Shown: positions 1 through 7,559, counted from the first letter of the stretch. The stretch is 11,999 nt of DNA from Deltaproteobacteria bacterium (GCA_016208525.1 JACQYJ010000049.1:1-11999); one strand, 5' to 3'. The notes: a model not told the origin generated them from the sequence alone. A program made the numbers and translations.

Positions 1-306
1 TGTGTTTCTCTGATTAATCTCTGTGAACTCTGTGGTTCAAATAGTTTTGCAATTGCCTCTTGTTTTAAATCTTTTCTCCATGCACTCAAAAGGTAACTTT
101 TAAAAGCCCGGTAATTTTTAAATCTAGAGCATGAGAAGACAGAGAAGAAAAGGGTTTTAAAAGGTTCTTATACTCAAAATTTATCTCTGTGGCCCTGTGG
201 TTTGCAGTTTTTAGGTTTTGAGTAATCGTCTCCGTGTCTCTCTGTGTTCTCCGTGTCTCCGTGGTTTTTTGTGGCAGATTGCAGGATTCAGGTTTTATTG
301 TTTCTC
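1..306. repeat. Non-coding repeat region downstream of the HEAT gene
   Basis: No supported gene. Plus-strand units include CTCTGTGAACTCTGTGGTTC (about 20-39), TCTCTGTGGCCCTGTGGTTT (about 183-202) and CTCTGTGTTCTCCGTGTCTC (about 240-259), ending CGTGGTTTTTT. Positions 1-25 are an inverted copy, one mismatch, of 4501-4525, and 278-300 resembles 4669-4691. The middle (about 45-175) is AT-rich and unremarkable. No clear terminator for the HEAT gene is visible. Confidence 0.75.
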
Positions 307-2121
307 TCATTTTGCAATCCGGCTTAACGTCTTCTCGGCAGCCCATGCCACATCGGGGTTGCTGTGCCGGAGTCCTTTCTTGATAGTTTCAACAGCTTCC
401 ACCCCCTTCATTGCAAAAAGGGATTCTATGGCAGTAATCGCAACGACTCCCGCTTCATCCATTACCGCTCTGCTCAGTATCTTTTCGGCATTTTCGTCCC
501 CTATCTTTGAAAGACCTTTCATGGCGGCGCACTTCACCCATATATCCGTGTCATCGGAAGCAAGGGCCAGGAGCCTGCCCGCCTCAATGCTCTGGAATCT
601 GCTCAGGGCATTAACCCCGGCCAGCCTCACCTGACTGTCCTCGTCTGCCAGAGCAATAGCAAGGTGGTCAATCCCCTCCTTCAGCATGAGGTTCCCTATA
701 GCCGTCGCCGCAGCCTTTCGCACTTCGCTGTCCTCATCCTTGAGTGATGATATGATTGCAGGCAATGCATCTTTACTCCCTATTCCACCCAGTATCGCGG
801 TTATGTTTCTCCTCAGATGGGGCTCCCTTGAAGCCATGCCATCCAGTAAACTGCTTATGTACTCTCCGTGAGACTCCTTAGATAGCCTGATGATGGCCTG
901 GACTACGGCCTCTTCAACGTCCTCATATTCATCGAGCAGCAGAGGGACCAGTAATGGAAGGGTCTCTATCGCCCCGATTTCCGATATTGCCAGGGCTGCC
1001 GACTGTCTTGTATGTCCGTAAGGGTCCGAGAGGGCGCTCGTAAGGGCGCCTACTCCTTTTTTATCGCCAATCTTTCCAATGACCCTGCATATATACGATC
1101 TCATTTTATCATCTGCCTTTGGAAAGGCGCCTGTAAGGACTTCCAGGCCCTTCTCACCCATCTTGACAAACGCGTCCGTAACGGCATCCTGCATCCTTTC
1201 ATCTGAAGCAAGGTCCAGTATCATGGCCGGATCTGCGCCTCCTCCCATAATCCCAAGGATGACAACAGCGCCTTTCTTTATATCTATAGACGGTGAGTCC
1301 AGAAACCCTGTCAATAGACCGGGCTCGGCATGTGCCCTTACCTCTTCATCAACCGTCAACCTCTCCTGAAAAGGGAGGGACTTGTATATATTGTTCAAAC
1401 CTGTCACCGCGGCCTCCCGGCAGCCCCTGCTTTTATCGTGCAGGCCTGCAATCAGATGAGGGATCGCCCTCGGATCACAACTTTTGGCGAGGGCATCCAT
1501 TGCCGCTTTCCTCAAAAGTTTTTCATCCAGCAACATGATTATGGGCTCTATGGGGATCCTGCTTCCGGTTTTCCCCAGCGCCTCCAGAGCGGAATAGCGA
1601 AGCCAGATATCATCCTCCGCATTAGTCAGGACATAGACAAGGGCGTTAACAACCTCATCCCCCCCTATCTTACCAAGGGCCTCTGCGGCCGAAGACCTGA
1701 CGTTGTCATCATTGTCCCTGAGGGCATCAACGAGAGGAGAGATCGCCGTCGTGTCTCCTATCTCTCCCAGGATGTCTGATGCAAACTTCCGTATATCTTT
1801 GTCAATATCCTTCAATGCCTCTATCAGATATGGAATTGCAGACCACCCTATACGAGCCAGAACAGAGGCAGCGGAGTTTCTCATCCCTGCATTGTCTTCG
1901 GACCTGAGGGACCCTATAAGGGCCGGAACAAGGCTCTCCTCTCCTGCAAAACCCTCCAGTATTTCTTCAGCGGTCTTCCTGACCCTCCAGCTCTGGTCTC
2001 CAAGCGCTGATACAGTAAGTAGAACGGCCTCCCTATCCCTCATGCCGCCGAGGGCCTCCACCGCGACCCTCCTTTCTTCCTCATCGCCTTCCAGAAGCCT
2101 TTTCTTCATATCTTCAATCAT
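307..2121 (-). CDS. HEAT / PBS-lyase-like repeat protein
   Basis: 604 residues made almost entirely of HEAT-type repeats of about 31 residues, roughly 18-19 in number. Typical units are RKFASDILGEIGDTTAISPL, VRSSAAEALGKIGGDEVVNA, RQSAALAISEIGAIETLPLL and VRKAAATAIGNLMLKEGIDH. Such repeats stack into a curved solenoid that binds proteins. There is no signal peptide, membrane segment, catalytic domain or extra domain, so a cytoplasmic scaffold or adaptor is most likely. Start ATG 2121 has GAGG seven nt upstream. A less regular stretch (about residues 230-300, ERLTVDEEVRAHAEPG) splits the array into two halves. It lies 81 nt after the receiver gene and looks like the last gene of the cluster within the window. 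HEAT-repeat proteins near che genes suggest an array or output partner, but the function is not recognisable. PBS lyase activity is not implied. Confidence 0.92.
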   Translation of the reverse strand: MIEDMKKRLLEGDEEERRVAVEALGGMRDREAVLLTVSALGDQSWRVRKTAEEILEGFAGEESLVPALIGSLRSEDNAGMRNSAASVLARIGWSAIPYLIEALKDIDKDIRKFASDILGEIGDTTAISPLVDALRDNDDNVRSSAAEALGKIGGDEVVNALVYVLTNAEDDIWLRYSALEALGKTGSRIPIEPIIMLLDEKLLRKAAMDALAKSCDPRAIPHLIAGLHDKSRGCREAAVTGLNNIYKSLPFQERLTVDEEVRAHAEPGLLTGFLDSPSIDIKKGAVVILGIMGGGADPAMILDLASDERMQDAVTDAFVKMGEKGLEVLTGAFPKADDKMRSYICRVIGKIGDKKGVGALTSALSDPYGHTRQSAALAISEIGAIETLPLLVPLLLDEYEDVEEAVVQAIIRLSKESHGEYISSLLDGMASREPHLRRNITAILGGIGSKDALPAIISSLKDEDSEVRKAAATAIGNLMLKEGIDHLAIALADEDSQVRLAGVNALSRFQSIEAGRLLALASDDTDIWVKCAAMKGLSKIGDENAEKILSRAVMDEAGVVAITAIESLFAMKGVEAVETIKKGLRHSNPDVAWAAEKTLSRIAK

Positions 2122-2141
2122 CGTCCTGCCTCTTCACAAAT

Positions 2142-2166
2142 AAGGCAGCCACGGAGGGCTGCCCTT
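2142..2166 (-). terminator. Hairpin in the receiver to HEAT gap (terminator or attenuator)
   Basis: GGCAGCC (2144-2150) pairs perfectly with GGCTGCC (2157-2163) around a 6-nt loop, and AAGG/CCTT extends it with one bulged base. On the minus strand it is followed by TTATTTG, a weak U-rich tail, then the HEAT Shine-Dalgarno region. It may end the upstream transcript or partly attenuate HEAT expression; the tail is too weak for a firm call. Confidence 0.4.
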
Positions 2167-2176
2167 GGTTATCTTA

Positions 2177-2199
2177 CGTCCCGCGTCTCACGTCTCACG
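2177..2199. repeat. 7-bp CGTCTCA tandem repeat
   Basis: CGTCCCG, then two perfect CGTCTCA units and a trailing CG, just downstream of the receiver stop. It is another 7-bp-period array, unrelated in sequence to the other arrays in this window. Confidence 0.7.
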
Positions 2200-2202
2200 G
2201 CC

Positions 2203-2913
2203 TTAAAGCCCCATCTCCAGCTTCCTCTTGGAGATAAAATCCTGAAAGGCCTCCTTGAGGTAAGTCTCAGCAGATATGGATGGGGAAACCTTTTTCTTAA
2301 AATGCTCCAGCCCCTCTTTTATATCGTCCTTCAGGAGCTTATATAAGTTGCCGTTCCTTACCCCTTCAGACACGAGGTCTCCGTTATAAAGGGCAATGTC
2401 CGATACAATTATCCTGGCCAGACGTCTCGCCTTTTCCTGGACAGCCTTGTCCTTATCATCAATAACCTTCTCTCCGGCCCGAAGTGTCTCTAAATCTTTT
2501 CCGATAGGCGCCTCTGGTTTTACCTCCCGGGTCACCGCCTCTTCTGCCTCCTTCTGCGGCGCTCCAGCCGCGTCAGGCTCATGTTTTGAGGACAATATGA
2601 GCCTGTTTATCTTAGGGACAATGTCATCGTGGAGGTGGTGTATCTCTATGAAGTCATCGGCGCCGTAAAGGGAGGTGGGGTTCCTCTTATACCTTGTCTT
2701 GTCGTAGATGGATGCCATGAGGATGACCTTGACTTCCTCTTTCAATTCAAAGTGACCCTTGACATGCTCACAAACCTCAAAACCGTACATCATAGGAAGG
2801 GCCACATCAAGTATGGCGACATTGGGCCTTTTTTTCTCTATTATGGCAAGGGCGTCAACGCCGTCATAGGCCTTCAATACGTCAAAATCCTCGGCCTTGA
2901 GTATCTCCTCCAC
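2203..2913 (-). CDS. Receiver-domain protein lacking its N-terminal strand, partner of the zinc ribbon
   Basis: 236 residues from GTG 2913, or part of a longer frameshifted protein. The receiver begins abruptly at EEILKAEDFDVLKAYDGVDAL, which is the end of helix 1, so strand 1 and the acidic pocket are missing. D36 (VAILDVALPMMYGFEVCE) matches the phospho-acceptor; the conserved lysine is not obvious, as in IYDKTRYKRNPTSLYGADDF. A charged linker (about 112-145) leads to a helical C-terminal domain (EKARRLARIIVSDIALYNGD to EAFQDFISKRK). There is no Shine-Dalgarno before GTG; translation would rely on coupling to the overlapping zinc-ribbon frame. The frame remains open upstream to a TAA at 2956-2958 and reads GPKLCSRVEEILKA, which extends the receiver homology past the GTG and supports a disrupted fusion. 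Phosphorylation by CheA is doubtful in this form. Confidence 0.8.
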   Translation of the reverse strand: MEEILKAEDFDVLKAYDGVDALAIIEKKRPNVAILDVALPMMYGFEVCEHVKGHFELKEEVKVILMASIYDKTRYKRNPTSLYGADDFIEIHHLHDDIVPKINRLILSSKHEPDAAGAPQKEAEEAVTREVKPEAPIGKDLETLRAGEKVIDDKDKAVQEKARRLARIIVSDIALYNGDLVSEGVRNGNLYKLLKDDIKEGLEHFKKKVSPSISAETYLKEAFQDFISKRKLEMGL

Positions 2914-3073
2914 TCTGCTGCATAGCTTTGGTCCCGGTATCAGCGGCCTTCTTCCTTACAGCAAAAACCGTCCTGCACTTGGAGCACCGGAGCTTTACCC
3001 CTGCCCCGGCCATCTTCGACTCATCTATTTTAAACCTCGTCTTGCACTTAGGACATGCCGCAATCATCTTCAT
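2882..3073 (-). CDS. MJ0042-type zinc-ribbon protein, probably the N-terminal part of a broken zinc ribbon-receiver gene
   Basis: 63 residues starting ATG 3073 after a G-rich Shine-Dalgarno (AGGGGG, 3 nt away; ATG 3067 is an alternative with better spacing). Four cysteines form a zinc ribbon: CPKC near the start and CSKC in KLRCSKCRTVFAVRKK, with KTRFKIDESKM between, typical of MJ0042-family ribbons. In Nitrospirota and delta-type bacteria I recall this ribbon fused to a receiver with the same YDKTRYKRNPTSLYGADD block found in the next gene. Here the frame runs instead into AADTGTKAMQQSGGDTQGRG, with no family character, and stops at 2882. The receiver frame overlaps it in the +1 frame. A frameshift in nature or in assembly is likely; a genuine pair of coupled genes is the alternative. 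Confidence 0.7.
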   Translation of the reverse strand: MKMIAACPKCKTRFKIDESKMAGAGVKLRCSKCRTVFAVRKKAADTGTKAMQQSGGDTQGRGF

Positions 3074-3116
3074 TTACCCCCTGAACTTCAGTGAAGAGTA
3101 CGTCAACAACAACTTT

Positions 3117-3180
3117 AATTCGGAATGTGGATTTCGGAATTAGGAATATTCCGCATTCAGCATTCCAAATTCCGCATTCG
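3117..3180. repeat. Palindrome of 7-bp GAATNNN units
   Basis: Read on the minus strand, the DNA just after the cheW stop is about four GAATNNN units (GAATGCG, GAATTTG, GAATGCT, GAATGCG), followed by about four mirrored units ending ATTC. The whole 64 bp can fold into an imperfect hairpin. It lies in the 109-bp gap between cheW and the zinc-ribbon gene and shares its unit with the block inside valS. It could stabilise or end the upstream mRNA, but no U-tract is visible. Confidence 0.75.
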
Positions 3181-3182
3181 AC

Positions 3183-3647
3183 TCACTGTTCACTGAACTC
3201 CCCGAGCCTGACCTTTTCAGTAGTGGTCAACACACGTTCCATATCAAGGATCAGCACCATTTCTTCCCCGTCTCTGACAATACCGGACAGATATTCGGAT
3301 TCAATCCCCTTTGCTATCCTGGGAACGGCCTGGATATCACCCTCTTCCCTCTTGAGTACCTTGACCACAGAGTCCACAATTATCCCGACACGCTTACAAT
3401 CCTGAAACTTCATTACAATGATCCTTGTATCCCTTGAGCGCTCCTTATGCTCCAGGCCGAGTCTCTTCCTCATATCTATCACAGGGATGGCCTTCCCTCT
3501 CTGGTTAATGATGCCCTCAATGAAGTCAGGGGCATTTGGGATACGGGTCACCTTGCGGCAAAGGATTATCTCCCTTATCAGCATGATGTCTGCCGCATAC
3601 ATCTCTTCCCCGACCTTAAAACAGGCAAGCTGCACCTCGTTACTCAT
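3183..3647 (-). CDS. cheW: CheW adaptor protein
   Basis: 154 residues, a single CheW domain at the usual length: VQLACFKVGEEMYAADIMLI, VTRIPNAPDFIEGIINQRG, AIPVIDMRKRLGLE, TRIIVMKFQDCKRVGIIVDS and MVLILDMERVLTT. It should link CheA (through P5) to receptor tips. It starts inside the stop of the upstream cheW (ATGA, 3644-3647), the closest coupling in the window, which suggests a fixed ratio of the two adaptors. With two different CheWs and one CheA, the array may use the paralogues for different receptors or positions; that is inference. It ends GEFSEQ, directly before a palindromic repeat. No missing core element is seen. Confidence 0.95.
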   Translation of the reverse strand: MSNEVQLACFKVGEEMYAADIMLIREIILCRKVTRIPNAPDFIEGIINQRGKAIPVIDMRKRLGLEHKERSRDTRIIVMKFQDCKRVGIIVDSVVKVLKREEGDIQAVPRIAKGIESEYLSGIVRDGEEMVLILDMERVLTTTEKVRLGEFSEQ

Positions 3648-4423
3648 TTCAACTCCAGCATCTTCTGCATATCTAACAGTATAAACATCCCGCCCTTGTG
3701 CCTTCCTATCCCTCGTATAAGGTCCCCGTCTATGGTGTTAATCGAAGGCGGAGGCTCTATGCACTTTTCAGGGACCCGTACCACATGCCTGACCGTATCG
3801 ACAAGGAGGCCAAGCAGGCCTGTCCCGTCCCTCACTATAATGATCCGCTCACCGCCGTTCTTCATCGGCATGCCAAATCTTCCCCTCAGGTTCATTACCG
3901 GTATGACAACACCCCTAAGGGAAATGACCCCCATAATATCTTTCGGAGCATTTGGCACATTGGTCAGGTCCCTGACCTTTATTACTTCTTTAACCTGATG
4001 TATCTCAACACCGTAATCCTCATTATCAAGGGAAAAGACAATGGCCTCTACCGCACCTGAAGCATCTCCTTTCTTATCGCTCTCATCTACCTCTTCATCA
4101 ACAGAAGACTCAGGCCTCTGAACATCAGGGAGATTATCCTGCGCCGCATTACCGAACCCCTGTTCCCAAGACTTCAATATCTGGTCCCCTGCCCTACTGT
4201 CACTATCTATATCAATAAATTCTTCCCGAGACCGTACCTCAACTTCAGGAACAGAAATGGTTGCAGGCCGGGTCTCAGTATCTTCCAGCAACTCCTCCAG
4301 TTGGGCCGGTTCAGGCTGGATTCCGACCTCCTTAATGGAAGGAGTCTCTTCATTTCCTGAAGCAGTTTCCTCTTCCCTGTCTTTAAGCTGCTTCGCCTTC
4401 TCTCTAATCTCTGCTATATCCAT
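3644..4423 (-). CDS. CheW-type adaptor with long acidic N-terminal extension
   Basis: 259 residues, against about 150-170 for an ordinary CheW. Residues 1 to about 122 are acidic, low in hydrophobics and probably disordered, with a short helical head (MDIAEIREKAKQLKDREEE). The CheW domain follows (about 124-259): AIVFSLDNEDYGVEIHQVKE, LTNVPNAPKDIMGVISLRG, VIPVMNLRGRFGMP, RIIIVRDG, LLGLLVDTVRHVVRVP and a final strand MFILLDMQKMLELK. CheW proteins join CheA to chemoreceptors in signalling arrays. The start is ATG 4423, preceded by a triple Shine-Dalgarno. Its TGA overlaps the next cheW start as ATGA, so the two adaptors are likely made together. The extension could bind another protein or act as a tether; its function is not known. 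Confidence 0.92.
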   Translation of the reverse strand: MDIAEIREKAKQLKDREEETASGNEETPSIKEVGIQPEPAQLEELLEDTETRPATISVPEVEVRSREEFIDIDSDSRAGDQILKSWEQGFGNAAQDNLPDVQRPESSVDEEVDESDKKGDASGAVEAIVFSLDNEDYGVEIHQVKEVIKVRDLTNVPNAPKDIMGVISLRGVVIPVMNLRGRFGMPMKNGGERIIIVRDGTGLLGLLVDTVRHVVRVPEKCIEPPPSINTIDGDLIRGIGRHKGGMFILLDMQKMLELK

Positions 4424-4712
4424 AAAAACTCCTTACTCCTTACTCCTTACGCCCATAAACATTCAAGATAGCATTTTACCTAAAAACTGCAACCACAGGG
4501 CACAGAGATAAATCAGAGAAACACAGAGGTTTTTCTTAAATATTATAATTTTGTCCTCTGTGCCTCTCATCTTTTCTCGGTGTCCTCTGTGGTTAAGGAC
4601 TTTTGCAAGGGGCTCACAAGGTTTTTCTTTATCGTATTAAATGGTTTCCTCCGTTGCTCTGTGGTTCGATTGCAGGATTTAGGTCATATTGATTGCAAAT
4701 TGGAATTACTCC
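4424..4712. repeat. 289-bp gap with ACAGAG-type inverted repeat
   Basis: Between the ATPase and the first cheW. The plus strand has AACCACAGGGCACAGAGA at 4491-4508 running on to ACACAGAGG at 4529, and an inverted partner, CCTCTGTGCCTCTC to CCTCTGTGGTT, at 4555-4594, around an AT-rich centre. Another unit (GCTCTGTGGTTCGATTGCAG) is near 4655-4674. A 23-bp stretch at 4669-4691 recurs with three mismatches at 278-300, and 4501-4525 recurs inverted with one mismatch at 1-25. The tandem Shine-Dalgarno lies at its cheW end. No gene is seen in it. Confidence 0.8.
4428..4450 (-). promoter_or_regulatory. Triple tandem Shine-Dalgarno before the long cheW
   Basis: On the minus strand the leader is GT followed by three perfect AAGGAGT units (4442-4448, 4435-4441, 4428-4434), then TTTT and ATG 4423 (TTTTT separates the last AAGGAG from ATG). 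AAGGAG cores therefore lie 5, 12 and 19 nt before the start. The nearest has good spacing; the others could act as standby ribosome sites, or be passive products of 7-bp repeat expansion. Confidence 0.8.
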
Positions 4713-5516
4713 TCAAATAAACCCGAAGTCCCTCGCAACGTCAACTATTACATCCCCGTCAATAAGCCCGGCGTCTCTGCTAAACCCTTCGAGTAAGGCA
4801 TTTGCAGTCAGGTTGTTTATCCTCCTCGGGACTCCGCCGGAAAACCTGTATATCTCCTCCAGGGCTGACTGTGTAAATAAGGGGTCGTTTCTTCCGGCTG
4901 TCCTCAGGCGGAAGTCTATGTATTCCAGCATCTCCTCAAATTTTAAGGGGCCCAGATGGTACTGGACGCCTATCCTCTGCCTGAGAGGCTCATAATACCC
5001 TGACAACAGACGGGTCCTCAGCTCCGGCTGTCCCAGCAGAACAAGGGAAAACATGTTCGCATCGTCAAGCTGCAGGTTTGTCAGAAGCCTGAGTTCGTCA
5101 AGGCACTCCTTGACAGGCAGCAGTTGGGCCTCATCTATTATAAGTACCGGACATACCCTCCTCTGATAATAATCAAAGAGACGTTCCCCGAGCTGCCCCA
5201 TCAGCTCGGTCTTTAATTCACCGGGCTGCAGAACACCGAGCCGCAGCGCAAAAAACCTGAGCAACTCGCCTGGAGCGAGAACAGGGTTCACAATGACTAT
5301 CGGGAGATAAGAACCGTCCAGCGAATCCAGAAGGCGCCTGGAAAGGGTGGTCTTTCCGCACCCCACATCTCCGGTCAAAAGCGCCGTCTCTCTTTCCTCA
5401 ACAGCGTATTGAAGCCTGGCAAGGGCCTCCCTGTGACCCCGGCTGAGATAAAAAAATCCCGGATCAGGCGTCTTGCTGAACGGCTTTACATTGAAACCAT
5501 AGAATCTCTTGTACAT
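4713..5516 (-). CDS. ExeA/MshM-type AAA ATPase
   Basis: 267 residues opening MYKRFYGFNVKPFSKTPDPG, the hallmark of the ExeA/GspA, MshM and TniB-like ATPase group. Walker A is GDVGCGKTT (49-57), Walker B VLIIDEAQLL (124-133), a sensor-like strand LVLLGQPELR (158-167), PLRQRI (177-182) and GGVPRRINNL (227-236). It ends after the AAA lid: no transmembrane helix and no peptidoglycan-binding domain, unlike full ExeA. It should be a soluble ATP-driven switch or loader. ExeA works with ExeB in assembling a type II secretion channel, and relatives act in pilus assembly or transposition; no transposase or secretion gene is adjacent here. The ATG is 3 nt after the cheA stop, suggesting coupled synthesis and a role in the same pathway. 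What it remodels is unknown. Confidence 0.9.
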   Translation of the reverse strand: MYKRFYGFNVKPFSKTPDPGFFYLSRGHREALARLQYAVEERETALLTGDVGCGKTTLSRRLLDSLDGSYLPIVIVNPVLAPGELLRFFALRLGVLQPGELKTELMGQLGERLFDYYQRRVCPVLIIDEAQLLPVKECLDELRLLTNLQLDDANMFSLVLLGQPELRTRLLSGYYEPLRQRIGVQYHLGPLKFEEMLEYIDFRLRTAGRNDPLFTQSALEEIYRFSGGVPRRINNLTANALLEGFSRDAGLIDGDVIVDVARDFGFI

Positions 5517-5519
5517 CCC

Positions 5520-7559
5520 CTACACCCTGGAAAGCCTGTAGCTCGCCTGCCCCTTCATGCATTCATCCATTATGTCTCCGACATCCAGCACGAGGATGGT
5601 CTTCTGCCCAATGTCAGTCGCGCCTGCAATCCCTTTTACCTCTTCCAACCTCTTTCCCACCGACTTCATAACTATGTCCTGCTGCCCACGGAGGCAGTCC
5701 ACCACAAGTCCCAGCTTCTTTTCTGCAAGTCCTACCACAACCACGTATTTTCCATTTCTACCGTTTCCGGAAAGCTGGAAGAAATTGCACAGCCTGATGA
5801 GGGGCAGGGTTGTGTCCCGGAGATAGACGAACTCACTTGTCTCAATCGTTTCGATCTTAGATGGTTCGAGGACAAAATTCTCAAGGACAGCATTCAGCGG
5901 AATTGCGTATACAGAGCCTGCCACCTCCACTATCAGCGCCTTCACAATGGCCAGGGTCAGAGGGAGTATCAACATAACTGTAGTGCCTCTCCCTTTTTCC
6001 GTCTCTATCTCTACCATTCCAGACAGGTCTGTGATGTTCTTCTTGACCACATCCATCCCCACGCCTCGGCCTGATATCTCGCTGACCTCCTCCTTTGTGC
6101 TAAAACCTGGAAGGAACATGAAATCAAGGATCTGCTCCCTCTTCAGCGCGGCGCCTTTCTGAGCCAGACCCCGTTCCACAGCTTTACGCAGCACTATGTC
6201 ATGGTCTATTCCCCTGCCGTCATCTTCCACCCTGATAACAACATGGCTTCCTTTCTGAAAGGCGCTGACCTTTATCAGCCCCTTTTCCTTCTTCCCTGCC
6301 TTCCTTCTTTCCTCCGCAGCTTCAATGCCGTGATCAAGAGCGTTCCTTATTATGTGAATGAGGGGGTTTGCCAGCTCTTCAACTATATGCTTGTCAAGTT
6401 CCGTTTCCGCTCCATTCAGAACTAAATCAACCTCTTTCCCTATCTCCCTTCCAAGCTTCCTTACCGTCCTTGAGAGTTTCTCGAAGACCTGACCGAGCGG
6501 GACCATCCTTGACTCAAGCACCCCCTGTTGCAGCTCATAGAGCCTCTTCTCCAAAATCTTTACGGTCTTTGACAGTTCACATGCAACTCCGGCAGAGCCA
6601 TCCCTGGTCTTTAGCGTTTCTGCAATTCCCCCGATTGAGGCCTTCAGCATGACAACCTCGCCAACGATATTCATGAGGTTGTCGAGTTTGGATATATCCA
6701 CCCTTACGGAATGGGTTATGCTCTTGATCCCTTCCTCAGCGCTCTTTTCTTCGATCTTTAATGCCTGTTCATCCGGAGACGGCAGTTTAATCCCGGTCAT
6801 TACCTTTTCAACCTCAGCGCCAGGCAGCTCTCTCGCCGACTTGACAGCAAGGGAAACCTTAATCTCCTTGTTATCTATGGCCCTTTCAAGTGTTTCTTTG
6901 GCTGTCTGTGTTGCAACTATTATATCGAAGTTGATTGTGTCCCCAGGCGAAAAACCCGGTGTTGGCAGGGTTGTGATTATCTCGCCTTTATCCTTCAGGA
7001 TGGCCGTAAGTTCTGCAAGGCCCTGGTCAAAACTCATTATCGAGAAAGAGGACTGTACCTTGAAGATATTCAGACCTGCCTTAATCGATTCATTGAGGCG
7101 GTGTTCCTCATACTCGGTGAGGACATTCATTATCGCCTTGTCTATCGTAGAAGGGGTATCCGAAGCCCCCTTCCTTCCCTGATCCGATACAAATGAATTG
7201 ATTTTATCTATTATCGCATCGACGCTGATATCCTCTTTCCCTGTGTTCCTTATCTCCAGCAGGGTATGAATAATTGAGATGGCCTCAAGAAGGAGGTCTA
7301 TAATAGAGGGTGACAGATCAATCTTGCCGAGCCTGAGGCTGTCGAGGAGGTTTTCAAGATTATGGCTCAGGCTTGTCATAGCGACAAAACCGAACATCCC
7401 GGAGAGCCCCTTGAGTGTGTGGGCTGCCCTGAAGATGTTGTTCAGAAGCGCAGGGTCAGCCTTTCCGCTCCCTGCAAGGCGCATAAGGTCGGAGTTAAGG
7501 CTCTCAACTATCTCCTCGGCCTCTGCGAGGAACTCCTTTGTATTGGCTTCGGATTCCAT
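5520..7559 (-). CDS. cheA: Chemotaxis histidine kinase CheA
   Basis: 679 residues from ATG 7559, usual CheA length. Domains in order: P1 Hpt (about 1-110) with phospho-accepting H47 in FRAAHTLKGLSG; a P2-like, possibly regulator-binding segment (about 145-240) containing NIFKVQSSFSIMSFDQGLAEL; the P3 dimerisation domain (about 285-350, SVRVDISKLDNLMNIVGEVV); the P4 ATPase with N box HIIRNALDHGIE (about 402-413), G1 DDGRGID (446-452) and G2 GRGVGMD (497-503); and a C-terminal CheW-like P5 (about 535-665). It autophosphorylates P1 and passes phosphate to CheY-type receivers under receptor control, at a membrane or cytoplasmic array. All catalytic motifs are intact. It is followed after 3 nt by the ATPase gene, implying translational coupling. 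The receptor that controls it is not in the window. A hybrid kinase is excluded because no receiver is attached. Confidence 0.97.
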   Translation of the reverse strand: MESEANTKEFLAEAEEIVESLNSDLMRLAGSGKADPALLNNIFRAAHTLKGLSGMFGFVAMTSLSHNLENLLDSLRLGKIDLSPSIIDLLLEAISIIHTLLEIRNTGKEDISVDAIIDKINSFVSDQGRKGASDTPSTIDKAIMNVLTEYEEHRLNESIKAGLNIFKVQSSFSIMSFDQGLAELTAILKDKGEIITTLPTPGFSPGDTINFDIIVATQTAKETLERAIDNKEIKVSLAVKSARELPGAEVEKVMTGIKLPSPDEQALKIEEKSAEEGIKSITHSVRVDISKLDNLMNIVGEVVMLKASIGGIAETLKTRDGSAGVACELSKTVKILEKRLYELQQGVLESRMVPLGQVFEKLSRTVRKLGREIGKEVDLVLNGAETELDKHIVEELANPLIHIIRNALDHGIEAAEERRKAGKKEKGLIKVSAFQKGSHVVIRVEDDGRGIDHDIVLRKAVERGLAQKGAALKREQILDFMFLPGFSTKEEVSEISGRGVGMDVVKKNITDLSGMVEIETEKGRGTTVMLILPLTLAIVKALIVEVAGSVYAIPLNAVLENFVLEPSKIETIETSEFVYLRDTTLPLIRLCNFFQLSGNGRNGKYVVVVGLAEKKLGLVVDCLRGQQDIVMKSVGKRLEEVKGIAGATDIGQKTILVLDVGDIMDECMKGQASYRLSRV

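Noticed and set aside
86..346. Minus-strand open frame of 86 codons past the HEAT stop
   Set aside because: Its translation (for example TTETRRTQRDTETITQ) is simply the ACAGAG-type repeat read through, and it overlaps the HEAT 3' end in another frame.
4713..5516. Transposition ATPase (TniB/IstB type) marking a mobile element
   Set aside because: No transposase or terminal repeats accompany it; the N-terminal FYGFNVKPF motif and coupling to cheA fit the ExeA/MshM group better.
5409..6074. Plus-strand open frame of 221 codons
   Set aside because: It lies antisense to the well-supported cheA and ATPase genes, spans their junction and shows no domain or start signal.
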